From NCBI GenBank assembly GCA_009780235.1, contig WRAK01000003.1:62001-126000 (forward strand): 64,000 bases of DNA. The letters run 5' to 3'. A model generated the notes under the pieces. That model ran no database searches. It worked only from the letters and a program-made list of their open reading frames with translations, and was not told where the DNA came from. Shown here piece after piece: positions 50,608 through 58,809 of this stretch; the stretch's first letter is position 1; each line of letters begins with the position of its first letter. This DNA comes from Oscillospiraceae bacterium. GTDB taxonomy: Bacteria > Bacillota > Clostridia > Oscillospirales > Oscillospiraceae. Position numbers and translations under genes: made by a program.

Positions 50608-53208
50608 CTACATCCTACGTTCGCTCCGAATGAGCTTCCCAATCTCCATCCCCAACACCGCCAGAGCCGCGAGCCCCGCCGCAATCCCCCACTGCGGCCA
50701 CCCAAACGCCGCCGGAATATAAAACACATCCCGCGCCCACGGCAAGAGCGTAATCCCATACAACAAAAAACAAATCCCCACAGCCCCCACGGCGAACTTG
50801 TTGCTCAAAAGCCCCAAGCACCACACCGACTGACTGTTCGACCGGGACGAAAACGTCTGCAAAGTCCGCGCCAAAATCAAAGTCGTAAACGCCATCGCAC
50901 CGCCCATCGCCGGGGAAAAGAGCGTCATCCCGAGCCATTGCGCCAAGACGGTCACAAGGCCAATCATTACGCCCCGCACCACCACACTACCGAACAGGCC
51001 GCCGCCGAAGATGCCCTCGTTCATGTCCCGCGGCGGCCTGTCCATCACCTTAGGCTCCGCCCGCTCCAGCCCCAGCGCAATGGCGGGGAGGGAATCATTG
51101 ATGAGATTGATAAACAAAATCTGCAAGGGCATCAAAGGCTTGTCCCAACCCACGGCAAGTGCAAATAAAATCGCGAAAATCGCACCCAGATTCCCGGAAA
51201 ACAGATAGCCGACAGACTTTTTAATATTGTCGAAAATCGTCCGCCCCACGGCCACGGCCTGTACGATGGATACGAAGTTGTCATCCGTCAAAATCATCGC
51301 CGCCGCATCCTTCGCCACCTCTGTCCCGCTGCCCATGGCGATACCGATATCCGCCTGTTTGAGCGAGGGCGCATCGTTTACCCCGTCACCTGTCATAGCG
51401 GTAATCTGCCCCCGCCGCTGCCAGGCTTTCACAATCCGAATCTTATTCTCCGGCGACACACGGGCGTAGACGGGAATGCGGGGAAGCCGCTCGTCCAACT
51501 CCGCATCCGTCAGCGCATCCAGTTCCACGCCCGTGAGAGCCATGTCGCCCGGCTCGGCAATTCCTATTTCCCGGGCAATTGCATAGGCCGTCGTCTTGTG
51601 GTCGCCGGTAATCATCACAGTCTTAATCTGCGCCCGCTTCGCCTCGGCGATAGAGCCGAACACCGCTTCTCGCGGCGGGTCTATCAGCGCCGTAAGGCCA
51701 ATGAGAGTGAGTCCCTGCTCGTCCTCCAAGGTCAGCGCATCCGATGACAGTTCTTTCGCGGCATAGGCCAACACCCGCAACGCCCGCTCACTAAACGCCT
51801 CATTGGCCTGCAAAAACGCCACCCGCTCGGCCTCGCCGAACACCCGCACCTCGCCGTCCGCAAGCACCTGTGTACATCGGGCAAACAGCACATCCGGCGC
51901 ACCTTTCGTGAACAGCCGCCGCACACCGTCCATGTCATTCAGCGTACTCATGAGCTTCCGCTCCGAGTCAAAGGGCAGCTCTGCAATCCGTCCGTATTCC
52001 CTGCGCAATACCTCATGTGACTGCCCCATCTGCTCGGCATAGTCCACTAGAGCCGTCTCCGTCGGGTCACCCATCCGTGTCCCGTCCGGCTTGACAGTCG
52101 CATCGTTGCAGAGCACCATAGCGGGCAACAGAAGCGAGGCTTCAACCGTCGTCTCACCCATCACAAAACAGTCCACCACCGTCATCTTGTTTTGCGTCAA
52201 TGTCCCCGTCTTGTCCGTGCAGATAACCCCCGCACTCCCCAACGCCTCCACCGCTGGAAGCTTGCGGATGATGGCATTTTGCTGTGCCATCTTCTTCGTC
52301 CCCGCCGTCAAGACGATGGTGATAATCGAACTCAAAGCCTCGGGAATCGCCGCTACCGCAACGGCAATCGCAAACATCAGCGCACTCAAAATGCCCGCCT
52401 GCAACTCCTCTCCCGCTTGGAGGGTGCGGAAAACTTGCACCGCAAAAATCAAAACACAAAGCCCCAAAATCCAAAGCCCCAACCGCTTACTGAAATGCTC
52501 AATCCGACGCTGAAGCGGTGTCTGCCGCTCCTCCGCCGTCTCCAAAAGCGCGGCGATTTTCCCAATCTCCGCGGAAACTCCCGTGGCCGTCACCAACAGT
52601 TCACCCCGCCCATGCACGGCCACCGTGCCGCTATAGGCCATGTTGACCCGGTCGCCCAAAGCAAGCTCCCCTGTCAAAACCTCGTCCGACTTCAGCACAG
52701 GCACCGACTCTCCCGTCAGTATCCCCTCGTCCACTTTCAGCGCATTACAGACCACAATCCGCCCGTCGGCAGGGACGAAATCCCCCGCCTCCAAAATCAC
52801 TACGTCCCCCGGCACGAGTTCGCGGGCGGGCAGATGCACAACTTCCCCGTCCCGTCGAACTTTAGCGACAGGTGCCGCAATCTCCCGCAAAGCCTCCAAG
52901 GAGCTCTCGGCCTTGCGGGTCTGGATGACGGAGATGAGCGAGTTAACGACCAGGACGGCAAAGATAACCGCCGCCTCCAAAATCTCCCCCAAGACCATCT
53001 GCACAACCACCACGACGGCGAGAATCAGAATCATAGGGTCTTTCCAAGCGTCCAAAAACAACCGCCACAAAGGCGTTTTGTTCTGCCGGCGCAGCTCATT
53101 CGGACCAAATTCCAAGGTCCGCTTGGCCGCCTCCGCTGAGGTCAGGCCGTCGGCCGATGTGTCCAGCTCGTCCCACAATTCTTCTTTGGATTTCCTGTAA
53201 TGTTCCAT
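50608..53208 (-). CDS. P2-type cation-transporting ATPase, probably Mn2+ (or Ca2+) export
   Basis: An 866-residue polytopic ATPase: actuator loop TGES (165-168), phosphorylated Asp332 in CTDKTGTLTQNK, hinge TGDGVNDAPSLKQADIGIAMG, M4 ion site IPEAL (289-292) and M6 site NLINDSLPAIALGLE. It most resembles SERCA/PMR1-like P2A pumps; the Thr of the usual NLVTD is Asn here. A yybP-ykoY riboswitch precedes it. That riboswitch class senses Mn2+ and controls Mn2+ exporters, including P-type ATPases in lactococci, so Mn2+ efflux is the best guess, inferred from regulation and not from the ion site. The gene is monocistronic. Confidence 0.88.
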   Translation of the reverse strand: MEHYRKSKEELWDELDTSADGLTSAEAAKRTLEFGPNELRRQNKTPLWRLFLDAWKDPMILILAVVVVVQMVLGEILEAAVIFAVLVVNSLISVIQTRKAESSLEALREIAAPVAKVRRDGEVVHLPARELVPGDVVILEAGDFVPADGRIVVCNALKVDEGILTGESVPVLKSDEVLTGELALGDRVNMAYSGTVAVHGRGELLVTATGVSAEIGKIAALLETAEERQTPLQRRIEHFSKRLGLWILGLCVLIFAVQVFRTLQAGEELQAGILSALMFAIAVAVAAIPEALSSIITIVLTAGTKKMAQQNAIIRKLPAVEALGSAGVICTDKTGTLTQNKMTVVDCFVMGETTVEASLLLPAMVLCNDATVKPDGTRMGDPTETALVDYAEQMGQSHEVLRREYGRIAELPFDSERKLMSTLNDMDGVRRLFTKGAPDVLFARCTQVLADGEVRVFGEAERVAFLQANEAFSERALRVLAYAAKELSSDALTLEDEQGLTLIGLTALIDPPREAVFGSIAEAKRAQIKTVMITGDHKTTAYAIAREIGIAEPGDMALTGVELDALTDAELDERLPRIPVYARVSPENKIRIVKAWQRRGQITAMTGDGVNDAPSLKQADIGIAMGSGTEVAKDAAAMILTDDNFVSIVQAVAVGRTIFDNIKKSVGYLFSGNLGAIFAILFALAVGWDKPLMPLQILFINLINDSLPAIALGLERAEPKVMDRPPRDMNEGIFGGGLFGSVVVRGVMIGLVTVLAQWLGMTLFSPAMGGAMAFTTLILARTLQTFSSRSNSQSVWCLGLLSNKFAVGAVGICFLLYGITLLPWARDVFYIPAAFGWPQWGIAAGLAALAVLGMEIGKLIRSERRM

Positions 53209-53231
53209 GCGTTTCGTCTCCTATCTTTCTA

Positions 53232-53308
53232 TGTAGGGGGCGGCGTCCCCGGTCGCCCGTGTTCCAACACCGTAATACCTCGGGGCGTCGAGGACGCCGC
53301 CCCCTACA
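53232..53308. repeat. Mosaic family A inverted repeat in the ATPase leader
   Basis: The left arm begins with the GGCGTCCCC word but ends CCGGTCGCCC (the other word class). The right arm is a clean GGCGTCGAGGACGCC arm. It lies between the riboswitch terminator and the ATPase start. Confidence 0.75.
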
Positions 53309-53383
53309 ACGAACACCTATCATACAGCCATAGAGAGACAGATAATAGTGAAGAACACGCACAACCGCCCCGACACATACAAA

Positions 53384-53420
53384 AAGACCTTTGCCAATAG
53401 CTAGTATTGGCAAAGGTCTT
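53384..53420 (-). terminator. Riboswitch-controlled intrinsic terminator
   Basis: A perfect 16-bp stem (AAGACCTTTGCCAATA / TATTGGCAAAGGTCTT) with a 5-nt loop, then TTTT on the minus strand. It directly follows the yybP-ykoY aptamer and is the probable expression platform. Confidence 0.88.
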
Positions 53421-53431
53421 GTCAAACACAC

Positions 53432-53526
53432 ATACGGTGTCAATAAAGCCGGTGAGGAAGCCCCACGTAATGACGACTTTATTCTGCGCCGCCGAAACGG
53501 CCCACTAACTACTCCCCTTTGAGTAG
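53432..53526 (-). ncRNA. yybP-ykoY (manganese) riboswitch aptamer
   Basis: On the minus strand the leader has the conserved parts in order: AAAGGGGAGTAG, a variable GC hairpin (GGGCCGTTTCGGCGGC), AATAAAGTCGTCATTACG, a hairpin (GTGGGGCTTCCTCAC), CCGGCTTTATTGACAC. AATAAAG pairs with CTTTATT to form the long stem. This agrees with the known Mn2+-sensing yybP-ykoY class. Metal binding would be expected to let transcription pass the terminator at 53384 into the ATPase gene. Confidence 0.88.
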
Positions 53527-53530
53527 GACT

Positions 53531-53559
53531 ATTGTATCGCATTCGGAGAGGCTTGTCAA
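53531..53559 (-). promoter_or_regulatory. Sigma-A promoter of the riboswitch-ATPase unit
   Basis: TTGACA (53554-53559), 17-nt spacer, TACAAT (53531-53536) on the minus strand. It is close to consensus. Confidence 0.85.
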
Positions 53560-53574
53560 GTGATTTCGCTGCCC

Positions 53575-54348
53575 TCAACACCCCTCAACACCCATACCGA
53601 ACTCTTCCCGTGTAACAACACCGTCCGCAACGGCGCGCTCCCGCACCTCTGTAAAGAACCCGGCAAGCGTCGTGTAGTAGTACGGCCCGACGTAGAAGAT
53701 ATACAGGATCCCAAAGGTCAAACTGCTGAGCAGGAACCAACCGATAAAACTCAGCACTAGCACAATCAGTTTCCGTTTATACCCGCACATCATCCGCCGG
53801 GAAATCCGCAGGGCCTGTCTCGCCCCCACATTGGGGCAATCGGCCAGTATGTAGGTCGTCATGGAATAGGACAGCCCCTTGATGAGAACGGGAAGATGGA
53901 AAATGATACTCGTCCCCATAAGAAACGCACCTAGCACAGTTGTGCTTCTGCCGCTTGTCACAATCAGCCCGGTTGCGGCACCCATCACGGGGACAGCAAT
54001 CAAAGACCAGATGCAAAGCCAAAGCACCATCCACAGCATGCCGCCGAGTTTGCGGCCGAAGTTCACCTTGCAAGCGGTAAACAGCTCGCCCACCGAGGCC
54101 TCTTCACACCGATAAATCTTGACGTAGGCCCCGTACAGGTTCACCGTCAGCACAAGCACGATGAGCAAGCCCGCCCAGCCCAACAGCGGACTCACAAAAA
54201 TGCCGCCCGGCAGAAGCGCGACAATGCCGACCGCCGCAAAAAACGGCAGAGCCAACACCCCGAACACAAGCCCGAGCAGAATCGCCGTCCCGCGCTGTCC
54301 TCTCATGGCCTCCTTGGCCGATGTTTTGATTTCTTGCCTTGTTTTCAT
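53575..54348 (-). CDS. DUF975 membrane protein
   Basis: A 257-residue protein with about six membrane segments. The N-terminus KTRQEIKTSAKEAMRGQRGTA and the central GLSYSMTTYILADCPNVGARQALRISRRMM-type stretch are the DUF975 signature. Function is unknown; these proteins are frequent in Firmicutes. AGGAGG lies 8-9 nt before the ATG. A 28-bp perfect palindrome lies 22 bp upstream. A piece of a second DUF975 gene lies at 54526-54615. Confidence 0.85.
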   Translation of the reverse strand: MKTRQEIKTSAKEAMRGQRGTAILLGLVFGVLALPFFAAVGIVALLPGGIFVSPLLGWAGLLIVLVLTVNLYGAYVKIYRCEEASVGELFTACKVNFGRKLGGMLWMVLWLCIWSLIAVPVMGAATGLIVTSGRSTTVLGAFLMGTSIIFHLPVLIKGLSYSMTTYILADCPNVGARQALRISRRMMCGYKRKLIVLVLSFIGWFLLSSLTFGILYIFYVGPYYYTTLAGFFTEVRERAVADGVVTREEFGMGVEGC

Positions 54349-54370
54349 GGTAATGCCCTCCTTATCGTTC

Positions 54371-54398
54371 GTATAGTGGAACTATAGTTCCACTATAC
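54371..54398. promoter_or_regulatory. Perfect 28-bp palindrome before the DUF975 gene, putative operator
   Basis: GTATAGTGGAACTA / TAGTTCCACTATAC with no spacer. It is AT-rich and includes TATAGT, which may serve as -10. It is consistent with the site of a dimeric repressor (GntR/TetR-like), but no such gene is near. Confidence 0.6.
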
Positions 54399-54477
54399 AC
54401 GAAAATCGCGGGCAGTTGTGACGGAATTTTAAACTTTTCTGCTCGAAATGTGTACAGTTTTTGACAATATACCAAAC

Positions 54478-54505
54478 GCCCTTTGCCATAAAGTTGGCAA
54501 AGGGC
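54478..54505. terminator. Hairpin downstream of the DUF975 remnant
   Basis: An 11-bp stem GCCCTTTGCCA / TGGCAAAGGGC. On the minus strand GTTTGG follows, a weak T-run. It could end the DUF2344 transcript. The stem resembles the riboswitch terminator stem at 53384 (CCTTTGCCA...TGGCAAAGG). Confidence 0.5.
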
Positions 54506-54525
54506 TTCAGGGGTTAATTTTAAGC

Positions 54526-54615
54526 TTATATCCCAAGCTCTTCCCGCGTCATTTTGCCATCTGCAATGGCCTTATTACGCAGTTCCGCAAAGAACCCGGC
54601 GTAGGTGATATACAC
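54526..54615 (-). pseudogene. C-terminal remnant of a second DUF975 gene
   Basis: About 29 codons read GVYITYAGFFAELRNKAIADG and on to MTREELGI plus stop, matching the end of the neighbouring DUF975 protein (TLAGFFTEVRERAVADG, VTREEFGMG). No start codon or membrane region of the gene is left; upstream codons run out of homology directly at the end of the DUF2344 gene. I regard it as the tail of a deleted paralogue. Confidence 0.75.
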
Positions 54616-54619
54616 TCCC

Positions 54620-55288
54620 TCACCGAAACACACCCATCCCCCCATCATAAACCTCCACCCGCTCAAACACCGCAAAATCCGGCTCCAAATCCGGCGCGTT
54701 CTGCCGCAGCGCATCCAACATCAAACTAGGATTGAGCGACGGATTCTGCGCCGCCACCACGGCGTCCATGCGGATCCGATGCACACCATCGGACGCAAAC
54801 GAAATCTCCCGAATCAAAGGCGCGATATCGACCTGCGTCTCTTCCTTCTTCTTCGTCAATTTCGTAGCCAAAATCGACCCCTGCCCGAAAAACGCCGCCA
54901 ACCGCTCAGCCATGTCTGAGGTATCCGCCAAAGTGTCATACTCCAAAACCCCCGCCAGCCGCAGCCATGCGATGTCTTTCACCTTCCGCTCGGCCTCGTA
55001 GGCCTCCGACACCGCAATCCCCTCCGGCATCTTCGCCGTGAGCAGGGCGGGCAAATCCGCGAGCGGCGTGCCGTCTATGACCTCGAAATCCAACAACTCG
55101 CACCCGCTCTCCATCCCCAGCGACAACGGCAGGGCCACGGAGATATAAGCGTGCGGATTAAAGCCCTCCGTATGCCGAATCGCCACCCCCGCGCGGGGAA
55201 AGGCCCGCTGCATCGTCCGCATCAGGTCGAGATGTGAGATATACACCGCCCGACCCGTCTTTGAAAAGCGTAATCTGTGTCTAGCCAC
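54620..55288 (-). CDS. DUF2344 radical-SAM-linked protein
   Basis: A 222-residue protein with the family start RLRFSKTGRAVYISHLDLMRTMQRAFPRAG and HTEGFNPHAYISVALPLSLGMES. It is found beside, or fused to, the radical SAM protein encoded just upstream, with an 8-nt overlap here. The pair is conserved near spoIVFAB and rplU in Clostridia, and its reaction is not established. The C-terminus reaches normal length, so the adjoining deletion that left the DUF975 remnant did not clearly truncate it. Confidence 0.86.
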   Translation of the reverse strand: MARHRLRFSKTGRAVYISHLDLMRTMQRAFPRAGVAIRHTEGFNPHAYISVALPLSLGMESGCELLDFEVIDGTPLADLPALLTAKMPEGIAVSEAYEAERKVKDIAWLRLAGVLEYDTLADTSDMAERLAAFFGQGSILATKLTKKKEETQVDIAPLIREISFASDGVHRIRMDAVVAAQNPSLNPSLMLDALRQNAPDLEPDFAVFERVEVYDGGMGVFR

Positions 55289-57059
55289 GGCAATCTACCC
55301 CCTTGCATACTCTCGTCACCCCGCAGACCGTGCAGGCCTTGCGGCAATCGGGGCTGAGCTTGTCCGCATAAGCCGCGGCCCGCTCCCGTGCGAGGAAGTC
55401 CCGTGTCACACCCGTGTCGATGACCTCCCACGGGAACACCTCGTCCGCGGCCCGCTCCCGATTGGCATATGCGTGCGGGTCAATGCCGCAAGCGTCAAAG
55501 GCCGCAAGCCACCGCTCCAAGGAAAAATACTCACTCCAAGCCTCCAACCGCCCGCCCTTGCGCCAGACCTCCTCAATCACCGCACCGAGCCGCCTGTCAC
55601 CGCGGGACAAAACGGCCTCAATGAAACTTCCGTCCGCCTCGTGCCAATTGTAGGTAATCGCCCGGCTCTTCATGCTCTCTCGCAAGAGTGCCACACGACG
55701 GCTGTACTCCTCCATGGACACCTGCGCCTCCCACTGAAACGCCGTGTGCGCCTTCGGCACAAAGCAAGATGTACTCACCGTGAGCCGCACGCCCCGATTC
55801 TTGTTCGTAGCGTGCTGTTTCCACGTCCAAAGCACCTTGTTCACAAGCTCCGCAATGGCGACGACATCCTCATCTGTCTCCGTAGGCAGACCCAACATGA
55901 AATAGAGTTTCACCGCACTCCACCCCCCGGCAAAAGCCACGCGCAGGCTCTCAAGCAGGGCTTCTTCCGTCACGTTCTTGTTAATGGCATCCCGCAGCCG
56001 CTGGCTCCCCGCCTCGGGGGCAAAGGTGAGCGAACTCTTCCGCACTTTCTGCACCTTTTGCATCAAATCCATAGAAAAATTATCCGCCCGCAAACTCGGC
56101 AGGGACAAACTGATTTTCCGAGGCTCGCAAAAGTCGAGTAGCCCGTCACAAAGCCCGTCCAAGTCCCGATAATCGCTGGTACTGAGGCTCAAAAGCGTAA
56201 CCTCCTGATACCCCGCATGGTTCAGCGCACTTTTCCCCTGTTCAATCAACACATCCGCACTCCGCTCCCGCACGGGGCGGTACACATACCCCGCCTGACA
56301 AAAGCGACACCCTCGAATGCACCCACGAAACAGCTCCAAGGCCACCCTGTCATGTACAATCTCCGTACTCGGCACGATGCCCTCGGCGGGGAAATAAGAC
56401 TTGTCCAAATCGGCCACAACCCGCTTCGTCACACGCCCGACGCTGACATCCGGCACGTAAATCCCCGGAATCTCCGCCGCCTGCAACAAAAACGCCGCCT
56501 TCGACAGCCCCGCAGATTTTGCCGCATCATAGAGCCTCACCAACTCCCGCCCGACTTCCTCGCCCTCGCCGATGATAAAAAGGTCAAAAAAGTCCGCCAT
56601 AGGCGCGGGATTATAACAGCTGCTCCCCCCCGCAATCACAAGCGGAGCCAAACCCTTCCGCTCCGATGCCCGCAGGGGCAAGCCCATCAAATCGAGCATA
56701 TTCAGCACCGTGGTATACGCCATCTCATACCCCAGCGAAAAGCCCAAGATATCAAAGTCCCCCGCAGACGTTCCGCTCTCCAAGCCATACAAGGGCACCC
56801 CCGCATCCCGCAAGGCCGCCTCCATATCCCCCCAAGGCTGAAACACCCGCTCACACCAAACGCCGTCCATCTCATTGAACACGCCGTAAAGGATATGCAA
56901 ACCCAAATTGCTCATGGCGATTTCATACGTGTCGGGAAAACAAAGCCCCATCCGCACCCGAACGTCCTCGGCTTTTTTTACGACTTGCCCATACTCCCCG
57001 CCCACATACCGGGCGGGCTTTTGTACGCGCGGCAGGATGCGTTGTAACTTTGGATTCAT
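55281..57059 (-). CDS. Radical SAM protein, TIGR03960-type
   Basis: A 592-residue iron-sulfur enzyme. The radical SAM cysteines are Cys247, Cys251 and Cys254 (FRGCIRGCRFCQAGYVYRP), after a B12-binding-like N-terminal domain (MGLCFPDTYEIAMSNLGLHILY, LGFSLGYEMAYTTVLNML). ISLSLPSLRADNF and LTFAPEAGSQRLRDAINKN are further family stretches, and the end is Cys-rich (CRKACTVCGVTRVCKGVDC), perhaps an extra cluster. Substrate unknown. It overlaps the DUF2344 gene and follows the SpoIVFB-like gene, the usual order in Clostridia. Confidence 0.9.
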   Translation of the reverse strand: MNPKLQRILPRVQKPARYVGGEYGQVVKKAEDVRVRMGLCFPDTYEIAMSNLGLHILYGVFNEMDGVWCERVFQPWGDMEAALRDAGVPLYGLESGTSAGDFDILGFSLGYEMAYTTVLNMLDLMGLPLRASERKGLAPLVIAGGSSCYNPAPMADFFDLFIIGEGEEVGRELVRLYDAAKSAGLSKAAFLLQAAEIPGIYVPDVSVGRVTKRVVADLDKSYFPAEGIVPSTEIVHDRVALELFRGCIRGCRFCQAGYVYRPVRERSADVLIEQGKSALNHAGYQEVTLLSLSTSDYRDLDGLCDGLLDFCEPRKISLSLPSLRADNFSMDLMQKVQKVRKSSLTFAPEAGSQRLRDAINKNVTEEALLESLRVAFAGGWSAVKLYFMLGLPTETDEDVVAIAELVNKVLWTWKQHATNKNRGVRLTVSTSCFVPKAHTAFQWEAQVSMEEYSRRVALLRESMKSRAITYNWHEADGSFIEAVLSRGDRRLGAVIEEVWRKGGRLEAWSEYFSLERWLAAFDACGIDPHAYANRERAADEVFPWEVIDTGVTRDFLARERAAAYADKLSPDCRKACTVCGVTRVCKGVDCRG

Positions 57060-57079
57060 ATACTGTGTCTCCTAAATGA

Positions 57080-57125
57080 TGTAGGGTGCGACGCCCTCGG
57101 CGCACCGGGGGCGTCGCACCCTACA
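57080..57125. repeat. Compact family A inverted repeat (GACGCCC word)
   Basis: TGTAGGGTGCGACGCCCTCG then CACCGGGGGCGTCGCACCCT, with almost no spacer, between the SpoIVFB-like and radical SAM genes. Confidence 0.78.
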
Positions 57126-57126
57126 C

Positions 57127-57744
57127 CTAAAATTCTCTCACCACACATCTTACCGCACTTCCCTCACTTTTACAATAGCTGATCAGCAGCCACACCGCCG
57201 CAGTAAGCAAGGTAAAGTTCCACCCCGACCACAAAAACAGCACTACCCCGGCGGCCAACATCGCAAAAATCAGCACACAACTGAGCACACAAATCACGCG
57301 CGCCGCCCAGTCGGCGTCTACCGTCCAAGCCATAAAGCAATACAGAGCCCGCCCACCGTCGAGCTGATAAATCGGCAGCAAATTAAACACCGCCGCCCCT
57401 AACGAAACCCCCGCCAGAAAAAACGCCCCCTCACTCCCCACATGCCGACCAAAAAGTGACGCCCCGTAAGCCAGCCCCAAATTAAATATCGGCCCCATCA
57501 GAGCAATCACAATCTCCCCCCCGTACCCAACCCGCCGCCCCTCATAGTCTATCCGAAGCCCCACCAGTCCCAAGTGCAGCCGCAAAACCCGCCCCCCAAA
57601 TACCCGAATCGCGGCAAAATGCCCCAACTCATGCACCAGAGCAACAAACACAATCAGCGGCACAAGCCCACCCGAATCAAACAAAAACACAAGGGCGGCC
57701 ATCAACACAAAGCCGCCCGTGATAGAAACCCGCCCGAATCGCAA
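57127..57744 (-). CDS. spoIVFB: SpoIVFB-like intramembrane metalloprotease (M50)
   Basis: A 205-residue polytopic zinc protease: His38-Glu39-x2-His42 in VALVHELGHFAAI and the Asp motif NLLPIYQLDGGRAL. It lies directly after a membrane-bound M23 protein, just as spoIVFB follows spoIVFA in spore-formers, where SpoIVFB releases sigma-K in the mother cell. I start at a TTG (MRFGRVSITGG), 7 nt after AAAGGGG. The ATG at 57777 would be inside a family A repeat. The pairing is the main reason for the name; a generic S2P role is possible. Confidence 0.75.
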   Translation of the reverse strand: MRFGRVSITGGFVLMAALVFLFDSGGLVPLIVFVALVHELGHFAAIRVFGGRVLRLHLGLVGLRIDYEGRRVGYGGEIVIALMGPIFNLGLAYGASLFGRHVGSEGAFFLAGVSLGAAVFNLLPIYQLDGGRALYCFMAWTVDADWAARVICVLSCVLIFAMLAAGVVLFLWSGWNFTLLTAAVWLLISYCKSEGSAVRCVVREF

Positions 57745-57758
57745 CCATACACCCCTTT

Positions 57759-57832
57759 CGTAGGGGCCGATGCCCACATCGGCCCATCTCCCTTTATTAC
57801 GCTGCGGGCCGATGTAGGCATCGACCCCTACG
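57759..57832. repeat. Complete family A inverted repeat at the SpoIVFA-like stop
   Basis: Arms CGTAGGGGCCGATGCCCAC and GATGTAGGCATCGACCCCTAC. TAG of the right arm, read on the minus strand, is the stop of the M23 gene (57828-57830). Confidence 0.82.
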
Positions 57833-58757
57833 AATAAAACTCCAGATAAAACTCCGCGTTCCGATACATCCCGTCCACCCGCAGTTCAAAATGCAAATGC
57901 GGCCCCGTGGCCGTCCCCGTCGCGCCCACCCGCGCAATCATCTGCCCACGCGCAACCGTATCCCCCGTCCGCACGTACAACACGCTGGCGTGGGCGTAGC
58001 GGGTGTAGATGCCGTCACCGTGGTACAGCAGCACATACTTCCCAAACCCCAATCCCTCCCGCGCGCTGACAACGCGGCCGTCGAGTACGGCATAAATCGG
58101 CTCCCCCGTGTTCGCCGCAATGTCCGTGCCGAAATGGAAACCCACATTCCCGAGAATCGGATGCCGCCGAAACCCAAAGGGCGAAGACACAGGCCCCGCC
58201 GTCGGCACGGCAAAATCCAAGTCCAAGGGCAGATAACAGACAGCCGCATTCACAGGTACGGCATATGCGGCAAAGGCCTCCTGATGCGCCAAAAAGGCCG
58301 CCACCGCCTCCGGCTCTTCCGACTCCGGCGGCGACAACAAGAACAGAGCCGGCACGGGGAACACCTCTTCAATCGGCGGATGATTCACCAAAGGTGAGGG
58401 CGACGGCGTAGGCGTAATCTCCGGTTCCTCCGACACCCCCGCCGCCTCTACGTCCTCCTCCGCAGGCAGAACACCGAAAGCCCGGATGGCAATCTCTCCC
58501 AGAGCCTCCAATATGGGTGTGTCCCCCGTAATCGTCTCTCCGATGGCGGCGATGGCACCCCGATAGTCCATGTCCTCCTCAATCAAAGGCAAAACCGTAG
58601 CCCGCATCGCCTCCGCCGCACCGGGGAAAAACACCCGCAGTAACACCACGCAGCAAAGCAGAGCTACACAGACCGTCATCCGCACGCCCGTCAAGCTCGG
58701 CTTCGCCGTATCCTGTTTATATCCACGCCCCGCAGGGCGTCTGTAAGTCGTCCGCAT
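57828..58757 (-). CDS. spoIVFA: SpoIVFA-like membrane protein with M23 peptidase domain
   Basis: A 309-residue protein: basic cytoplasmic tail, membrane segment about 27-47, a linker rich in Pro and Glu (about 110-190), and a C-terminal LytM/M23 domain with HFGTD and HLHFELR ligands, so the metal site looks complete. SpoIVFA holds and inhibits SpoIVFB in Bacillus, where its LytM domain is cut to start sigma-K activation. The next gene encodes a SpoIVFB-like protease, which supports the name. The C-terminus (NAEFYLEFYS) is followed by a TAG from a family A repeat arm. Confidence 0.72.
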   Translation of the reverse strand: MRTTYRRPAGRGYKQDTAKPSLTGVRMTVCVALLCCVVLLRVFFPGAAEAMRATVLPLIEEDMDYRGAIAAIGETITGDTPILEALGEIAIRAFGVLPAEEDVEAAGVSEEPEITPTPSPSPLVNHPPIEEVFPVPALFLLSPPESEEPEAVAAFLAHQEAFAAYAVPVNAAVCYLPLDLDFAVPTAGPVSSPFGFRRHPILGNVGFHFGTDIAANTGEPIYAVLDGRVVSAREGLGFGKYVLLYHGDGIYTRYAHASVLYVRTGDTVARGQMIARVGATGTATGPHLHFELRVDGMYRNAEFYLEFYS

Positions 58758-58809
58758 CCGCGCACCCCCTCCCTAATACGCTATGCGAGGGTGGACGAGG
58801 GTAGAAGGG

